Assembly: GCA_963791295.1 (NCBI GenBank)
Contig: CAWBRY010000003.1
Location: 1-64,000 of the forward strand
Direction: 5' to 3'
Source of the DNA: CAWBRY01 sp963791295
GTDB taxonomy: Bacteria > Bacteroidota > Bacteroidia > Chitinophagales > Chitinophagaceae
DNA length: 64,000 bases
Part shown: in pieces, positions 20,428 through 27,933 of the stretch
How the letters are laid out: every line of letters starts with the position of its first letter
Position numbering within the stretch: the first letter of the stretch is position 1
Program-made: the position numbers and the translations under genes
The notes under the pieces: model-generated
Database searches by the model: none
Seen by the model: only the letters and a program-made list of their open reading frames with translations
What the model was told of the DNA's origin: nothing

Positions 20428-20783
20428 TTCCAAAGTAGTACCGACAGGAATCCCTGCCTGCCGCCAGGCAGGGAACCTGTATCAAAAGTTTAGGAAAACT
20501 TCATTATCTACCAGAAGGCAAATATTCTAGACCGACCCAGCCATTCAAACGTCCTATGTAGACCCAGCAGGCCGTAGTTCGAACTTTTTCCTCATTGATT
20601 TGCATTCACTCACTTTATTCGATTTGAATAAAACACGTGATGCTTAGTTTATTACTTAAATAGAAACAAATTGAGATTGATTTTCAGATGTTTGTTCTTT
20701 TTCAAATTTGTATTGTTCATATATTTATGTGTTAGCGGTATACATATTACTTACTTCCATCCTCAAACAATTAAACTAAAAAA
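20428..20783. other. Intergenic region with broken tRNA-Arg copy
   Basis: About 355 bp with no protein gene. The first 80 bp hold the tRNA-Arg remnant described separately. A short tRNA-like phrase GTAGTTCGAAC lies near 20,573. The remaining AT-rich part is the likely promoter region for the downstream VOC gene, but I could not pick a convincing -33/-7 pair. Confidence 0.5.
20435..20511 (-). pseudogene. tRNA-Arg(CCU) 3'-half remnant with palindrome in the T-loop
   Basis: Read on the minus strand, this matches the anticodon loop, variable region and T-arm of the intact tRNA-Arg at 21,353-21,424. The exact 20-base palindrome-like insert CCTGCCTGCCGCCAGGCAGG (20,453-20,472) sits at the same T-loop position as in the other broken copy. 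The 5' half has decayed beyond about 20,503. It cannot fold as a tRNA. Confidence 0.72.
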
Positions 20784-21284
20784 ATGATAAAGCACATCTT
20801 TTTTATACTCTTTGTCTTGACCACATTTTCTGCGATTTCACAAAAACGTAGTGTGTGGTACAACCATATTACATTTGATGTACACAATTTGGACACCAGT
20901 GTAGCATTTTACAAAAAAGTATTTCAGGCAGACACTATACCATGTCCCTTTCCTTCTCAGCCCGATTTATTTATAAAATGGTTGAAAGTTGGCGAGGGCG
21001 TTGAAATGCACTTATCGCAATGGCTCAACAACACTTCCCAATCTGTTGAAACTGACTATAAGGGACACGTAGGTTTTGTACACTTAGGTTTTATGGTAAC
21101 TTCTATAGATGCTTTCCTTGAAAAGCTCCAAAAAGTGAGCACTGATTACAGGACAGGAAAATACAAGCTTCCTGCTGTTGACAGAATGCCCTCCGGTGCA
21201 AAGACGGTTATGATACAAGACCCCGATGGAAACGTTATTCACGTGATAGAAACAATGCCTTCAAAAAAAAGCACGAACCGCTAA
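20784..21284 (+). CDS. Exported VOC-fold (glyoxalase/dioxygenase superfamily) protein
   Basis: A 166-residue single-domain protein of the vicinal oxygen chelate superfamily with an N-terminal signal peptide (about 1-19, ending FSAISQ). Two beta-alpha-beta-beta-beta modules are visible: YNHITFDVHNLDTSVAFYKK opens the first, and HVGFVHLGFMV plus MIQDPDGNVIHVIE form the second. The candidate metal ligands are His in NHITF, Glu in VEMHL, His in VHLGF and Glu in HVIET, so a metal site is plausible. Export is unusual for this mostly cytosolic superfamily. Substrate unknown. Confidence 0.8.
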   Translation: MIKHIFFILFVLTTFSAISQKRSVWYNHITFDVHNLDTSVAFYKKVFQADTIPCPFPSQPDLFIKWLKVGEGVEMHLSQWLNNTSQSVETDYKGHVGFVHLGFMVTSIDAFLEKLQKVSTDYRTGKYKLPAVDRMPSGAKTVMIQDPDGNVIHVIETMPSKKSTNR

Positions 21285-21352
21285 CTCTACGGACAACCAA
21301 AATAAAAAAAAGCTTACAGGGGCGCGGCGTTCCCGGCAGGAGAGGAAAATTG

Positions 21353-21424
21353 TAGTCCCGACAGGAATCGAACCTGTATCAAAAGTTTAGGAAACTTCTA
21401 TTCTATCCATTGAACTACGGGACC
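21353..21424 (-). tRNA. tRNA-Arg (anticodon CCU)
   Basis: A complete cloverleaf on the minus strand, by manual folding: acceptor stem GGTCCCG with CGGGACT (one G-U at the top), D-stem GTTC/GAAT, anticodon stem GAAGT/ACTTT with loop TTCCTAA (anticodon CCT), a short variable region and T-stem ACAGG/CCTGT around TTCGATT. The discriminator is A and CCA is not encoded. Its 5' end overlaps the end of the GIY-YIG gene: the last codons and the TAG stop of that gene are read from the acceptor stem and the bases just after it. Confidence 0.95.
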
Positions 21425-21654
21425 AGTGATTTCAGGAACTCTTTGCCTATTCCTGATTTTAAATAGTTTTCCCTTTTTCGAGCTGATGCCCAATCGGGTT
21501 GACCTTCTTTATATAAGAACTTCCAGGGCTTCAATCCTTTTGTAAATTTACTTTTACCTGCGTTATGTTCCTTTATGCGTTTTTCGGCATTTTTTGCAAT
21601 TCCGACATAAATATTATTATTTACTTCACTTACTATGGCATAGACAGTTATCAT
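21415..21654 (-). CDS. Small GIY-YIG nuclease-domain protein
   Basis: A 79-residue single GIY-YIG domain. The motif pair appears as VYAIV and IYVGIAKN, with the Arg of the second helix in NAEKRIKEHN and the Glu in RENYLKSG. Size and sequence match the UPF0213/YhbQ-like group. A weak AAGGATGT precedes the ATG. The frame ends LVP-stop, encoded by the 5' end of the adjacent tRNA-Arg (overlap 21,415-21,424). Ten bases upstream of the start lies the broken tRNA-Arg copy. The gene is therefore sandwiched between two copies of the same tRNA, which suggests a tRNA-associated mobile unit. Confidence 0.9.
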   Translation of the reverse strand: MITVYAIVSEVNNNIYVGIAKNAEKRIKEHNAGKSKFTKGLKPWKFLYKEGQPDWASARKRENYLKSGIGKEFLKSLVP

Positions 21655-21663
21655 ACATCCTTA

Positions 21664-21763
21664 CAAGGAATCCCTGCCGGCAGGCAGGGAACCTGTATCA
21701 AAAGTTTAGGAAACTTCCCTGTCTGCCGACAGGCAGGTATTCTATCCATTGAACTACGGGACC
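21664..21763 (-). pseudogene. tRNA-Arg(CCU) copy interrupted by two palindromes
   Basis: On the minus strand this copy matches the intact tRNA-Arg from the first base through the T-loop, with two insertions. One is 20 bp, CCTGTCTGCCGACAGGCAGG (21,718-21,737), between the D-arm and the anticodon stem. The other is 16 bp, CCTGCCGGCAGGCAGG (21,673-21,688), in the T-loop. Removing both restores the tRNA sequence up to GATTCC; the 3' acceptor strand then diverges. It cannot be a working tRNA as written. Confidence 0.88.
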
Positions 21764-21802
21764 AAAAACCGGAGCGCAAAGCTACAAAAACACGCCACTA
21801 TC

Positions 21803-23047
21803 TCACTGCACTTCGATCGGTGCAACCCACCGGAACGAACCCCATTCGAATACAAGGCTACCCTTCCGATTGTCGCTGGGGATAATTGTTATAGTAAACT
21901 TTTCAACAGGCGCAGTGGCAACCTCACTGCTTATTATTGCTCTCCCGAGGTCAAGCGTACCATTGTACGATGTACCCCACTGACCATTTTGCTTGTTCAC
22001 GATCAGCTCAACGCCATTTGCATGTGGCAAGGTAAAAAACGTGTATGTGCCCGCAGACATCTGCATCCCGGCAAGCTTTATCGAGGTTGACGTCGTAAAC
22101 TGCGTAGCCGCATTAGCCCCTGTTCTCCATACACGGTCATAAGGTATGACATCACCCAGTAGAGTCCGTCCACGCAACAGCGGCCTACTATAATCGATGG
22201 TGAACAATGCACTGCCAATTTGTGCCCGGGTCGTGTCCCGAACGCTTAACGATTTTACATCGCCTGCTTCTGCCTCCTTTGCCTCAAATCGTTGAACGAA
22301 GTCTTTTACATCTGGTGGCGTGGCAAGCCGTGTTACCAGCACTTTGTATGTAGTTCGGGCGCCTGAATAGCTGACCATCTTATTGGCTGAGTCCATCATC
22401 GCTTCGCCGGTTCCAGAAAGCCAGTCGTGTGTGATCTCTACCTTGCTTTTGTCAAGCGGGACTACAGTAGCGTGTCCCAAAGGAAACCGGTCGAATTCCC
22501 GGTCAATATAAAACTGCCGCATCTTCACAGGACTGCCAGCTGCAAGCTTTGATGCCGCTAACTGCTTCAACGCCGCAGCAAAGTAAAGTTCATAGAGACT
22601 ATACATTTGCGGGACATGTGCGACTACAATACTGCCACCCGTTGGGAAATCACGATTCACTGCCCCGCTGCTATCTGTTTTAGAAAGATGGACTTTATTA
22701 TTGGCGACATCGGCTACTATTTTTCGATCCCGGAGGCCTGGTGATTCACTGGGTGTGTGAATATCCATTACAAGATGTTGTATGCTGCCGTTGTCGTTAA
22801 GATTAACAACGGTATGACGTGCCTGCACCCGTGGAAAGCGATCAACTTCATCGCTTGTTAAAGTATTGCCCTCGCGGGTTATACTCTCAATCGAAATCGT
22901 ATCATTACCAAGCATCGTAAGAAAGCCGTATCGTTCTGCTGGTATCGTGTGGCAGGCAGGCTGCGAAAACACTACAATAAGAAAAAAACAAACCACAGCT
23001 GACTTAACTGGATAAAAACGTTGTGACTGAACAGGAGTATTACGCAT
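21803..23047 (-). CDS. DUF2911 domain protein, exported
   Basis: A 414-residue protein with an N-terminal basic region and hydrophobic signal segment (about 15-31) ending QPAC, a weak lipobox. The C-terminal third is DUF2911, recognised by IDYSRPLLRGRTLLGDVIPY, YDRVWRTGANAATQFTTS and AGTYTFFTLP, followed by the family's typical WGTSYNG segment. The middle (about 45-250) is a separate beta-rich domain without a name I recognise. DUF2911 proteins are widespread in Bacteroidota and of unknown function. No frame problems. It begins about 165 bp from the DoxX gene, also on minus, so co-transcription is possible. Confidence 0.85.
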   Translation of the reverse strand: MRNTPVQSQRFYPVKSAVVCFFLIVVFSQPACHTIPAERYGFLTMLGNDTISIESITREGNTLTSDEVDRFPRVQARHTVVNLNDNGSIQHLVMDIHTPSESPGLRDRKIVADVANNKVHLSKTDSSGAVNRDFPTGGSIVVAHVPQMYSLYELYFAAALKQLAASKLAAGSPVKMRQFYIDREFDRFPLGHATVVPLDKSKVEITHDWLSGTGEAMMDSANKMVSYSGARTTYKVLVTRLATPPDVKDFVQRFEAKEAEAGDVKSLSVRDTTRAQIGSALFTIDYSRPLLRGRTLLGDVIPYDRVWRTGANAATQFTTSTSIKLAGMQMSAGTYTFFTLPHANGVELIVNKQNGQWGTSYNGTLDLGRAIISSEVATAPVEKFTITIIPSDNRKGSLVFEWGSFRWVAPIEVQ

Positions 23048-23213
23048 GGAACAGAGATAATTATTACAAAAAGTAAATGCCTTAGGTACTTGTTAAACTA
23101 CCGAATTACACCATATAAATTCTGAAACAAATGCTGTGTAAGGTCTAGCTTTATTTGAATGGTTTACTGAAAGGCTGGAAGGTGACATACATTATATGAT
23201 GGGATCACGAAAA

Positions 23214-23609
23214 CTAATTCCGCACTTGGGTTCCCAGTTTCAATGTTTTCTTCCAGAAAATATAGGAAAGAATTCCAGGTACAAACCATAGTAACATGTA
23301 GGCCATCATTGGGTCTACAGTCCCGCTCAATGCAATACTGGAATATACAACCGCGATCAAGTCGAAGAACAAACCGGCATAAGCCCATTCCTTTATTGTT
23401 ACCAGCCCGGGAATTAAGATCGCAATTGCTCCAATCAGCTTGGTATATCCTGAGAATGGAATAAAGTATACCGGATACCCAAACTGTTCATGTATCAACT
23501 TCTTTGCATCTTCGTTTACAAGTATGCTGCCATAGGCAGAAAAAATCATGAGTCCTGCAAATAAAATAGTAAATACCCAGTAAAGAATTTTGACGGTTTT
23601 CGGTTGCAT
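23214..23609 (-). CDS. DoxX-like membrane protein
   Basis: A 131-residue protein with four transmembrane helices (about 8-28, 48-66, 73-92 and 98-116), in the DoxX/DoxD-like superfamily. The pattern of a first helix followed by FGYPVYFIPFSGYTKLIGAI is typical of small Bacteroidota DoxX-like proteins. Such proteins sit in the inner membrane; proposed roles involve quinol or thiol redox chemistry, but most members are uncharacterised. Confidence 0.82.
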   Translation of the reverse strand: MQPKTVKILYWVFTILFAGLMIFSAYGSILVNEDAKKLIHEQFGYPVYFIPFSGYTKLIGAIAILIPGLVTIKEWAYAGLFFDLIAVVYSSIALSGTVDPMMAYMLLWFVPGILSYIFWKKTLKLGTQVRN

Positions 23610-23796
23610 AGCTGTTAGTTTGATTTAAAATAGAAAACTGTACTGAGAATTTAATGAGCAGTTTTTGTTTCTACTGATTTCTATCAGTGAATTTAGATAA
23701 TTATCAAGAACTGACGTGGTTTCAGGCCACTAAATTGATAAGCCGTATATTCCATATAAATTATTTGACCTTTGACTGCCCATCTAATAGTCAATC

Positions 23797-24540
23797 ATGG
23801 AAGTACATAGCCACACCCATACCGCCAGGAAAAAATGGCAGCATTACTTCTGGGAATTCCTCATGCTATTCCTCGCCGTATTTGCGGGCTTTTTAGCGGA
23901 GAACCAAAGAGAACGATATGTGGAGAATCATCGGGAAAAAGAATTTATCCGTTCATTGATAATTGATGTCGAATTAGATACGGCGAACTTGAGACAGATC
24001 ATTGACGGAAGAAACTACCGCTTAAATGTCTTCGATTCATTAACAATGCTAATTAACCGCCCCGACAGGGACCAACACACCGGGGATATTTATTTCTTTG
24101 CCCGCCACATTACAAGAATAAATGGGATTGTCTTTATTTACAATGACAGAACCATGCAGCAGCTAAAAAATTCAGGGAGTTTACGTTTAATCAGGAACCG
24201 CCACGCTGCCGATAGCATTGTTGTCTATGATGCCAGAGTGCGAGCTCTTGAAAGGCTGGAAGATAGAGAACTGAGGTATATCGAATTTTGTCTGGGCCCT
24301 TCTTATAAAATTTTCGACGGTTTGGTTTACGATAACATGATTATTAACGAAACGGTAATACTAAGACCAGATTCAAATCCCCCCTTGTTACATACTGCTT
24401 TACAAAATCTACCTGAGTTCAATTTAGCTTTGCACAACCTCAAATCAATTAACCGTCTTAACAGAAGAAATGAAGTTGAATTGCTAAAAGAAGCTACCCA
24501 GCTACTAAACACTTTAAAGAGGGAATATAAACTGGAATAA
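23797..24540 (+). CDS. DUF6090-like membrane-anchored protein
   Basis: A 247-residue protein with one transmembrane helix near the N-terminus (WEFLMLFLAVFAGFLAENQR, about 18-37), then a mostly helical, charged domain. The segment HYFWEFLMLFLAVFAGFLAE is diagnostic of the DUF6090 group, which is common in Bacteroidota. These proteins are thought to face the periplasm, but no activity is known. The gene stop is followed within five bases by a copy of the CTAG-rich short repeat. Confidence 0.75.
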   Translation: MEVHSHTHTARKKWQHYFWEFLMLFLAVFAGFLAENQRERYVENHREKEFIRSLIIDVELDTANLRQIIDGRNYRLNVFDSLTMLINRPDRDQHTGDIYFFARHITRINGIVFIYNDRTMQQLKNSGSLRLIRNRHAADSIVVYDARVRALERLEDRELRYIEFCLGPSYKIFDGLVYDNMIINETVILRPDSNPPLLHTALQNLPEFNLALHNLKSINRLNRRNEVELLKEATQLLNTLKREYKLE

Positions 24541-24544
24541 ATGT

Positions 24545-24561
24545 TCTAGCATCTAGTATCC
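24545..24561. repeat. CTAGCATCTAGTATCC short repeat after a stop codon
   Basis: One copy of the AT-rich CTAGATGCTAGATACT family (here in reverse orientation). It starts five bases after the DUF6090 stop. Other copies are at about 15,967, 42,055-42,088, 42,131-42,154, 42,973-43,008 and 43,083. Confidence 0.65.
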
Positions 24562-24605
24562 ATATTTCCGCCTCTTTCCTTAGCTTACAGAACAAAACAG
24601 GGACG

Positions 24606-25067
24606 ATGAAAAAAATGATCTTTCTGCTGGTTGTAGCCAGCGCTGTGATAGGAATAGTTCTCTCTTCCTTTAACCGACCAGTGAGCAAAAACCACTTCAA
24701 CCACATGGCATTGTACGTCTATGACCTGAAGGCAAGCGCCGACTTCTACGCTCGCGTCATTCAATTGGATTCCATTGCCGAGCCCTTCCATGATGGACGG
24801 CATGTATGGTTTAATATGGGAGAACATTCCCAGCTTCACCTCATCAGCGGAAATACCAAGGAGCAACAACACATTAAGGATACTCATCTTTGCTTCAGCG
24901 TCAGTTCACTAGAACAGTTTATTGAGCACCTGGAAAAAGAAAAGGTAAACTGGTCCAACTGGAAGGGCGATAGTAAGGCACCCACCACCAGGGCCGATGG
25001 CGTTCGCCAGGTCTATTTCCAGGATCCCGACGGATATTGGATCGAGGTCAACAATGATCCTTACTGA
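24606..25067 (+). CDS. Exported VOC-fold protein (second copy of the type)
   Basis: A 153-residue VOC-superfamily protein with an N-terminal signal or anchor (about 4-21) before NHMALYVYDLKASADFYARV, the first beta-alpha module. The second module includes HLCFSVSSLEQFIEHLEKE and QVYFQDPDGYWIEVNND. Possible metal ligands are His in NHMAL, His in HLHL-like SQLHL, His in THLCF and Glu in WIEVN. It shares architecture, though not close sequence, with the exported VOC protein at 20,784. No linked enzyme suggests the substrate. Confidence 0.8.
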   Translation: MKKMIFLLVVASAVIGIVLSSFNRPVSKNHFNHMALYVYDLKASADFYARVIQLDSIAEPFHDGRHVWFNMGEHSQLHLISGNTKEQQHIKDTHLCFSVSSLEQFIEHLEKEKVNWSNWKGDSKAPTTRADGVRQVYFQDPDGYWIEVNNDPY

Positions 25068-25154
25068 TTCCCGGAAGCGACAGGCCCAACATCGAACGAG
25101 CGGTATCCGTATCTTTACCGCCCTTTAAGGGAATTTTCTAGCTAATCTCAGAAT

Positions 25155-25805
25155 ATGAAGTTTTACAATGTCGTTATAAAATACCGCCTCTACATCGGTA
25201 TCATGCTGGGTTTACTGGGAGGGTATATCAATTATGCCTCCGGTTTTTGGCCCGCATTTCCACTCTATTTGGTTGGGCTGATCCTGATACTCGGTCACTT
25301 TTTCTTCGGGCCATTGAGATTGATCCAACAATACCTTGAAAGCGGAGACATTGAAGGCGCTGAAAAAGTGATTGCCTCCATATGGTTCCCTCAGTTACTC
25401 TACAAACCCATCCGCTCCGTTTACTATACGTTAAAAGGCAACATCGCTATGATGAAACAGGATTTTGATGGTGCCGAAAAAATGATGAAAAAAGGCTTGG
25501 ACCTGGGAATGCCCATGAAGGAAGCGGAAGGCGCCAGCTTGCTGCAAATGGGAATGTTGTGTATGCAAAAAAATGACCTGAAGCAGGCCGAAAGTTATAT
25601 CCGGCAGGCGCTCCGTAAAGGATTGCCAGACAAAGAAAATGAGTCGGCAGCATACTTGCAGATGTCCAGTATCATGATGAATAAAAGGGAGTTCCGGGCT
25701 GCTAAGGATTTCTTCCGCAAAGCAAAGGCTCTAAAACCCACCACACCCCAGATAGTTGATCAGATCAAACAAATCGAAAAGTATATTTCAAGAATTCCTG
25801 GTTAA
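25155..25805 (+). CDS. Membrane-anchored TPR protein
   Basis: A 216-residue protein with two N-terminal transmembrane helices (about 12-29 and 33-51) followed by roughly four TPR-like helix pairs (about 60-205). Repeat signatures include YTLKGNIAMMKQDFDGAEKM, GMLCMQKNDLKQAESYI and QMSSIMMNKREFRAAKDFF. The likely role is protein-protein interaction at the cytoplasmic membrane face. No partner is obvious from the neighbours, which are a VOC protein and a hexosaminidase. Confidence 0.78.
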   Translation: MKFYNVVIKYRLYIGIMLGLLGGYINYASGFWPAFPLYLVGLILILGHFFFGPLRLIQQYLESGDIEGAEKVIASIWFPQLLYKPIRSVYYTLKGNIAMMKQDFDGAEKMMKKGLDLGMPMKEAEGASLLQMGMLCMQKNDLKQAESYIRQALRKGLPDKENESAAYLQMSSIMMNKREFRAAKDFFRKAKALKPTTPQIVDQIKQIEKYISRIPG

Positions 25806-25908
25806 CGAGTAACTAATTTCCAGGTCTACTAAATAAACGATTCTTATTTATCTTTTTATCTTCGATTACTTGCAAACAATAATTTTGAACTTCATTTCAA
25901 ATTGCTGT

Positions 25909-27837
25909 ATGAAAAAAACACTTTCAGTATTCGTTTTCGCATCGGCCATACTGGTCATCACTTCACAGAGCACTCAGGGCCAAAATATTTCTCTCATCCC
26001 TCAACCAGCCTCCATGGTGCAGGGAAAAGGTTTTTTCAAATTACCTGCTCCAATAGTGATTACTACAAGTAAGGATGCGGAATTAAAAAAAATTGCTGAG
26101 CGGCTCGCTGCTCAATTGGGAAAAACTTCGGGAAGCAAACCCACGGTAAGAGAAAGTAGTTCGGCTGTTCCAAAGGCCATTTCATTGTCCCTGACCAATG
26201 ACGCTTCTATCGCGAAGGAAGGCTATCGATTAAAAGTAACCGCGACAGGAATTGCATTAACTGCCAAAGAACCAGCAGGAATATTTTATGGTGTTCAAAC
26301 TCTTTTACAACTGTTACCAAAAGAAGTTGAAAGTGCAAGCGCAGCAAAGATGGCTAAATGGGAGGTCCCCATCGTGACGATTGAAGACCACCCAAGGTTT
26401 GGCTGGAGAGGGCTGATGCTCGATGTATCTCGCCATTTCTTTACTAAGGAACAGGTAATGCGGTATATCGATGACATGGTGAAATATAAATTCAACCTCA
26501 TACACCTTACCCTTGCCAACGATGAAGGATGGAGAATTGAGATCAAAGCGCTGCCTAAATTAACCCAGGTCGGTGCATGGAATGTAAAGAAGGTGGGTTA
26601 CTTCGGCACTTTTTCTCAACCAGCCGCCGATGAACCAAAGGACTATGGTGGCTTCTACACTCAGGCAGATATAAAAGAACTTGTGCAATATGCTAAAGAC
26701 AGATACGTAAATATTCTTCCTGAAATAGATGTTCCAGGTCATAGCCTGGCGGCAGTCGTTTCCTATCCTGAATTGTCGTGCACTCCCGGAGTTGAAAATT
26801 ATCAGGTAAGATCGGGCGAGGAGATCATGGATTGGTCTCATGGCCATCCTCCGATAGCTCTCCTTGACAATACACTTTGTCCGGCCAACGAAAAAGTCTA
26901 CGAATTTCTAGATAAGGTATTGACTGAAATTGTTCCGTTGTTTCCATTTGAGTATGTACATATGGGTGGCGATGAATGCCCTAAAAACTATTGGGAGAAG
27001 AGTGATGCAATCAAAGCATTGATGCAAAAAGAAGGGCTGAAGACTATGCCAGAAGTGCAGAGCTATTTTGAAAAGAGAGTGGAAAAGATTGTTTCCTCGA
27101 AGGGCAAGAAATTTATTGGATGGGATGAGATCCTGGAAGGAGGATTGGCCCCCAGTGCGGCAGTCATGAGCTGGCGCGGCATGAAAGGCGGAATAGAAGC
27201 TGCGAAAATGAAACACGAGGTCGTAATGAGTCCTACTGATTTTGCCTATATAGATTATATGCAGGGCGATGCCAGCATTGAACCGCGTGTCTATGCAACC
27301 CTACGCTTAAACAAGGCTTATAAATTTGAACCTGTACCCGACGGCGTGGATCCTATATATATTAAGGGAGGTCAGGCCAATCTATGGACGGAACAGGTTT
27401 ATAATATGCGCCATGCACAATACATGACCTGGCCGAGAGCATTTGCGATTGCGGAGGCACTCTGGTCGCCAAAAGAGAAAAGAAATTGGAATGATTTTGT
27501 CGGCAGAGTGGAAAAACATTTTGAACGCTTTGATGTAGCTCAAACAAAATATGCTCCCAGCATGTACGACCCTGAAGTGAATACCAGCTTGAACGACAAG
27601 GGAGATGTAGTTCTAACATTAAGTACAGAGGTTGAAGGACTGGCGATACACTATACTTTCGATAACTCTTTCCCAGACCAGTTTTATCCCAAATACGAGA
27701 AACCTATCGTTGTTCCCAAGGAATCCTATGCGATAAAGATGATCACCTACAGGGATAATAAACCGATAGGAAGACTGATGACGATCAAGACGGAAGACCT
27801 GAAGAAACGCGCTGACCGGAACAAGAAGGAAGAGTAA
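25909..27837 (+). CDS. Beta-N-acetylhexosaminidase (GH20), exported
   Basis: A 642-residue exported glycoside hydrolase family 20 enzyme that releases terminal beta-GlcNAc or GalNAc by substrate-assisted catalysis. I start at ATG 25,909, which gives a clear signal peptide (about 1-24, ending TQG). The GH20b domain (about 25-155) is followed by the catalytic barrel from PRFGWRGLMLDVSRHF. The catalytic pair is Asp355-Glu356 in MGGDECPK. A C-terminal domain follows, with the FDNSFP segment resembling the appended beta-sandwich found in many Bacteroidota GH20 proteins. It probably acts in the periplasm on chitin- or peptidoglycan-derived sugars. Confidence 0.93.
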   Translation: MKKTLSVFVFASAILVITSQSTQGQNISLIPQPASMVQGKGFFKLPAPIVITTSKDAELKKIAERLAAQLGKTSGSKPTVRESSSAVPKAISLSLTNDASIAKEGYRLKVTATGIALTAKEPAGIFYGVQTLLQLLPKEVESASAAKMAKWEVPIVTIEDHPRFGWRGLMLDVSRHFFTKEQVMRYIDDMVKYKFNLIHLTLANDEGWRIEIKALPKLTQVGAWNVKKVGYFGTFSQPAADEPKDYGGFYTQADIKELVQYAKDRYVNILPEIDVPGHSLAAVVSYPELSCTPGVENYQVRSGEEIMDWSHGHPPIALLDNTLCPANEKVYEFLDKVLTEIVPLFPFEYVHMGGDECPKNYWEKSDAIKALMQKEGLKTMPEVQSYFEKRVEKIVSSKGKKFIGWDEILEGGLAPSAAVMSWRGMKGGIEAAKMKHEVVMSPTDFAYIDYMQGDASIEPRVYATLRLNKAYKFEPVPDGVDPIYIKGGQANLWTEQVYNMRHAQYMTWPRAFAIAEALWSPKEKRNWNDFVGRVEKHFERFDVAQTKYAPSMYDPEVNTSLNDKGDVVLTLSTEVEGLAIHYTFDNSFPDQFYPKYEKPIVVPKESYAIKMITYRDNKPIGRLMTIKTEDLKKRADRNKKEE

Positions 27838-27933
27838 GCCAGTTTATTTCAAGGATAATTTATGTGAATACTTTGTGACCTACCAGTGCCAGAGAGAAAA
27901 ATAATTTAAATGGCAATGAACTAAATTTGTTTA

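Noticed and set aside
13147..21763. GC-rich palindromes as a CRISPR array
   Set aside because: Copies are dispersed and lie inside tRNA relics; there are no regular spacers and no cas genes.
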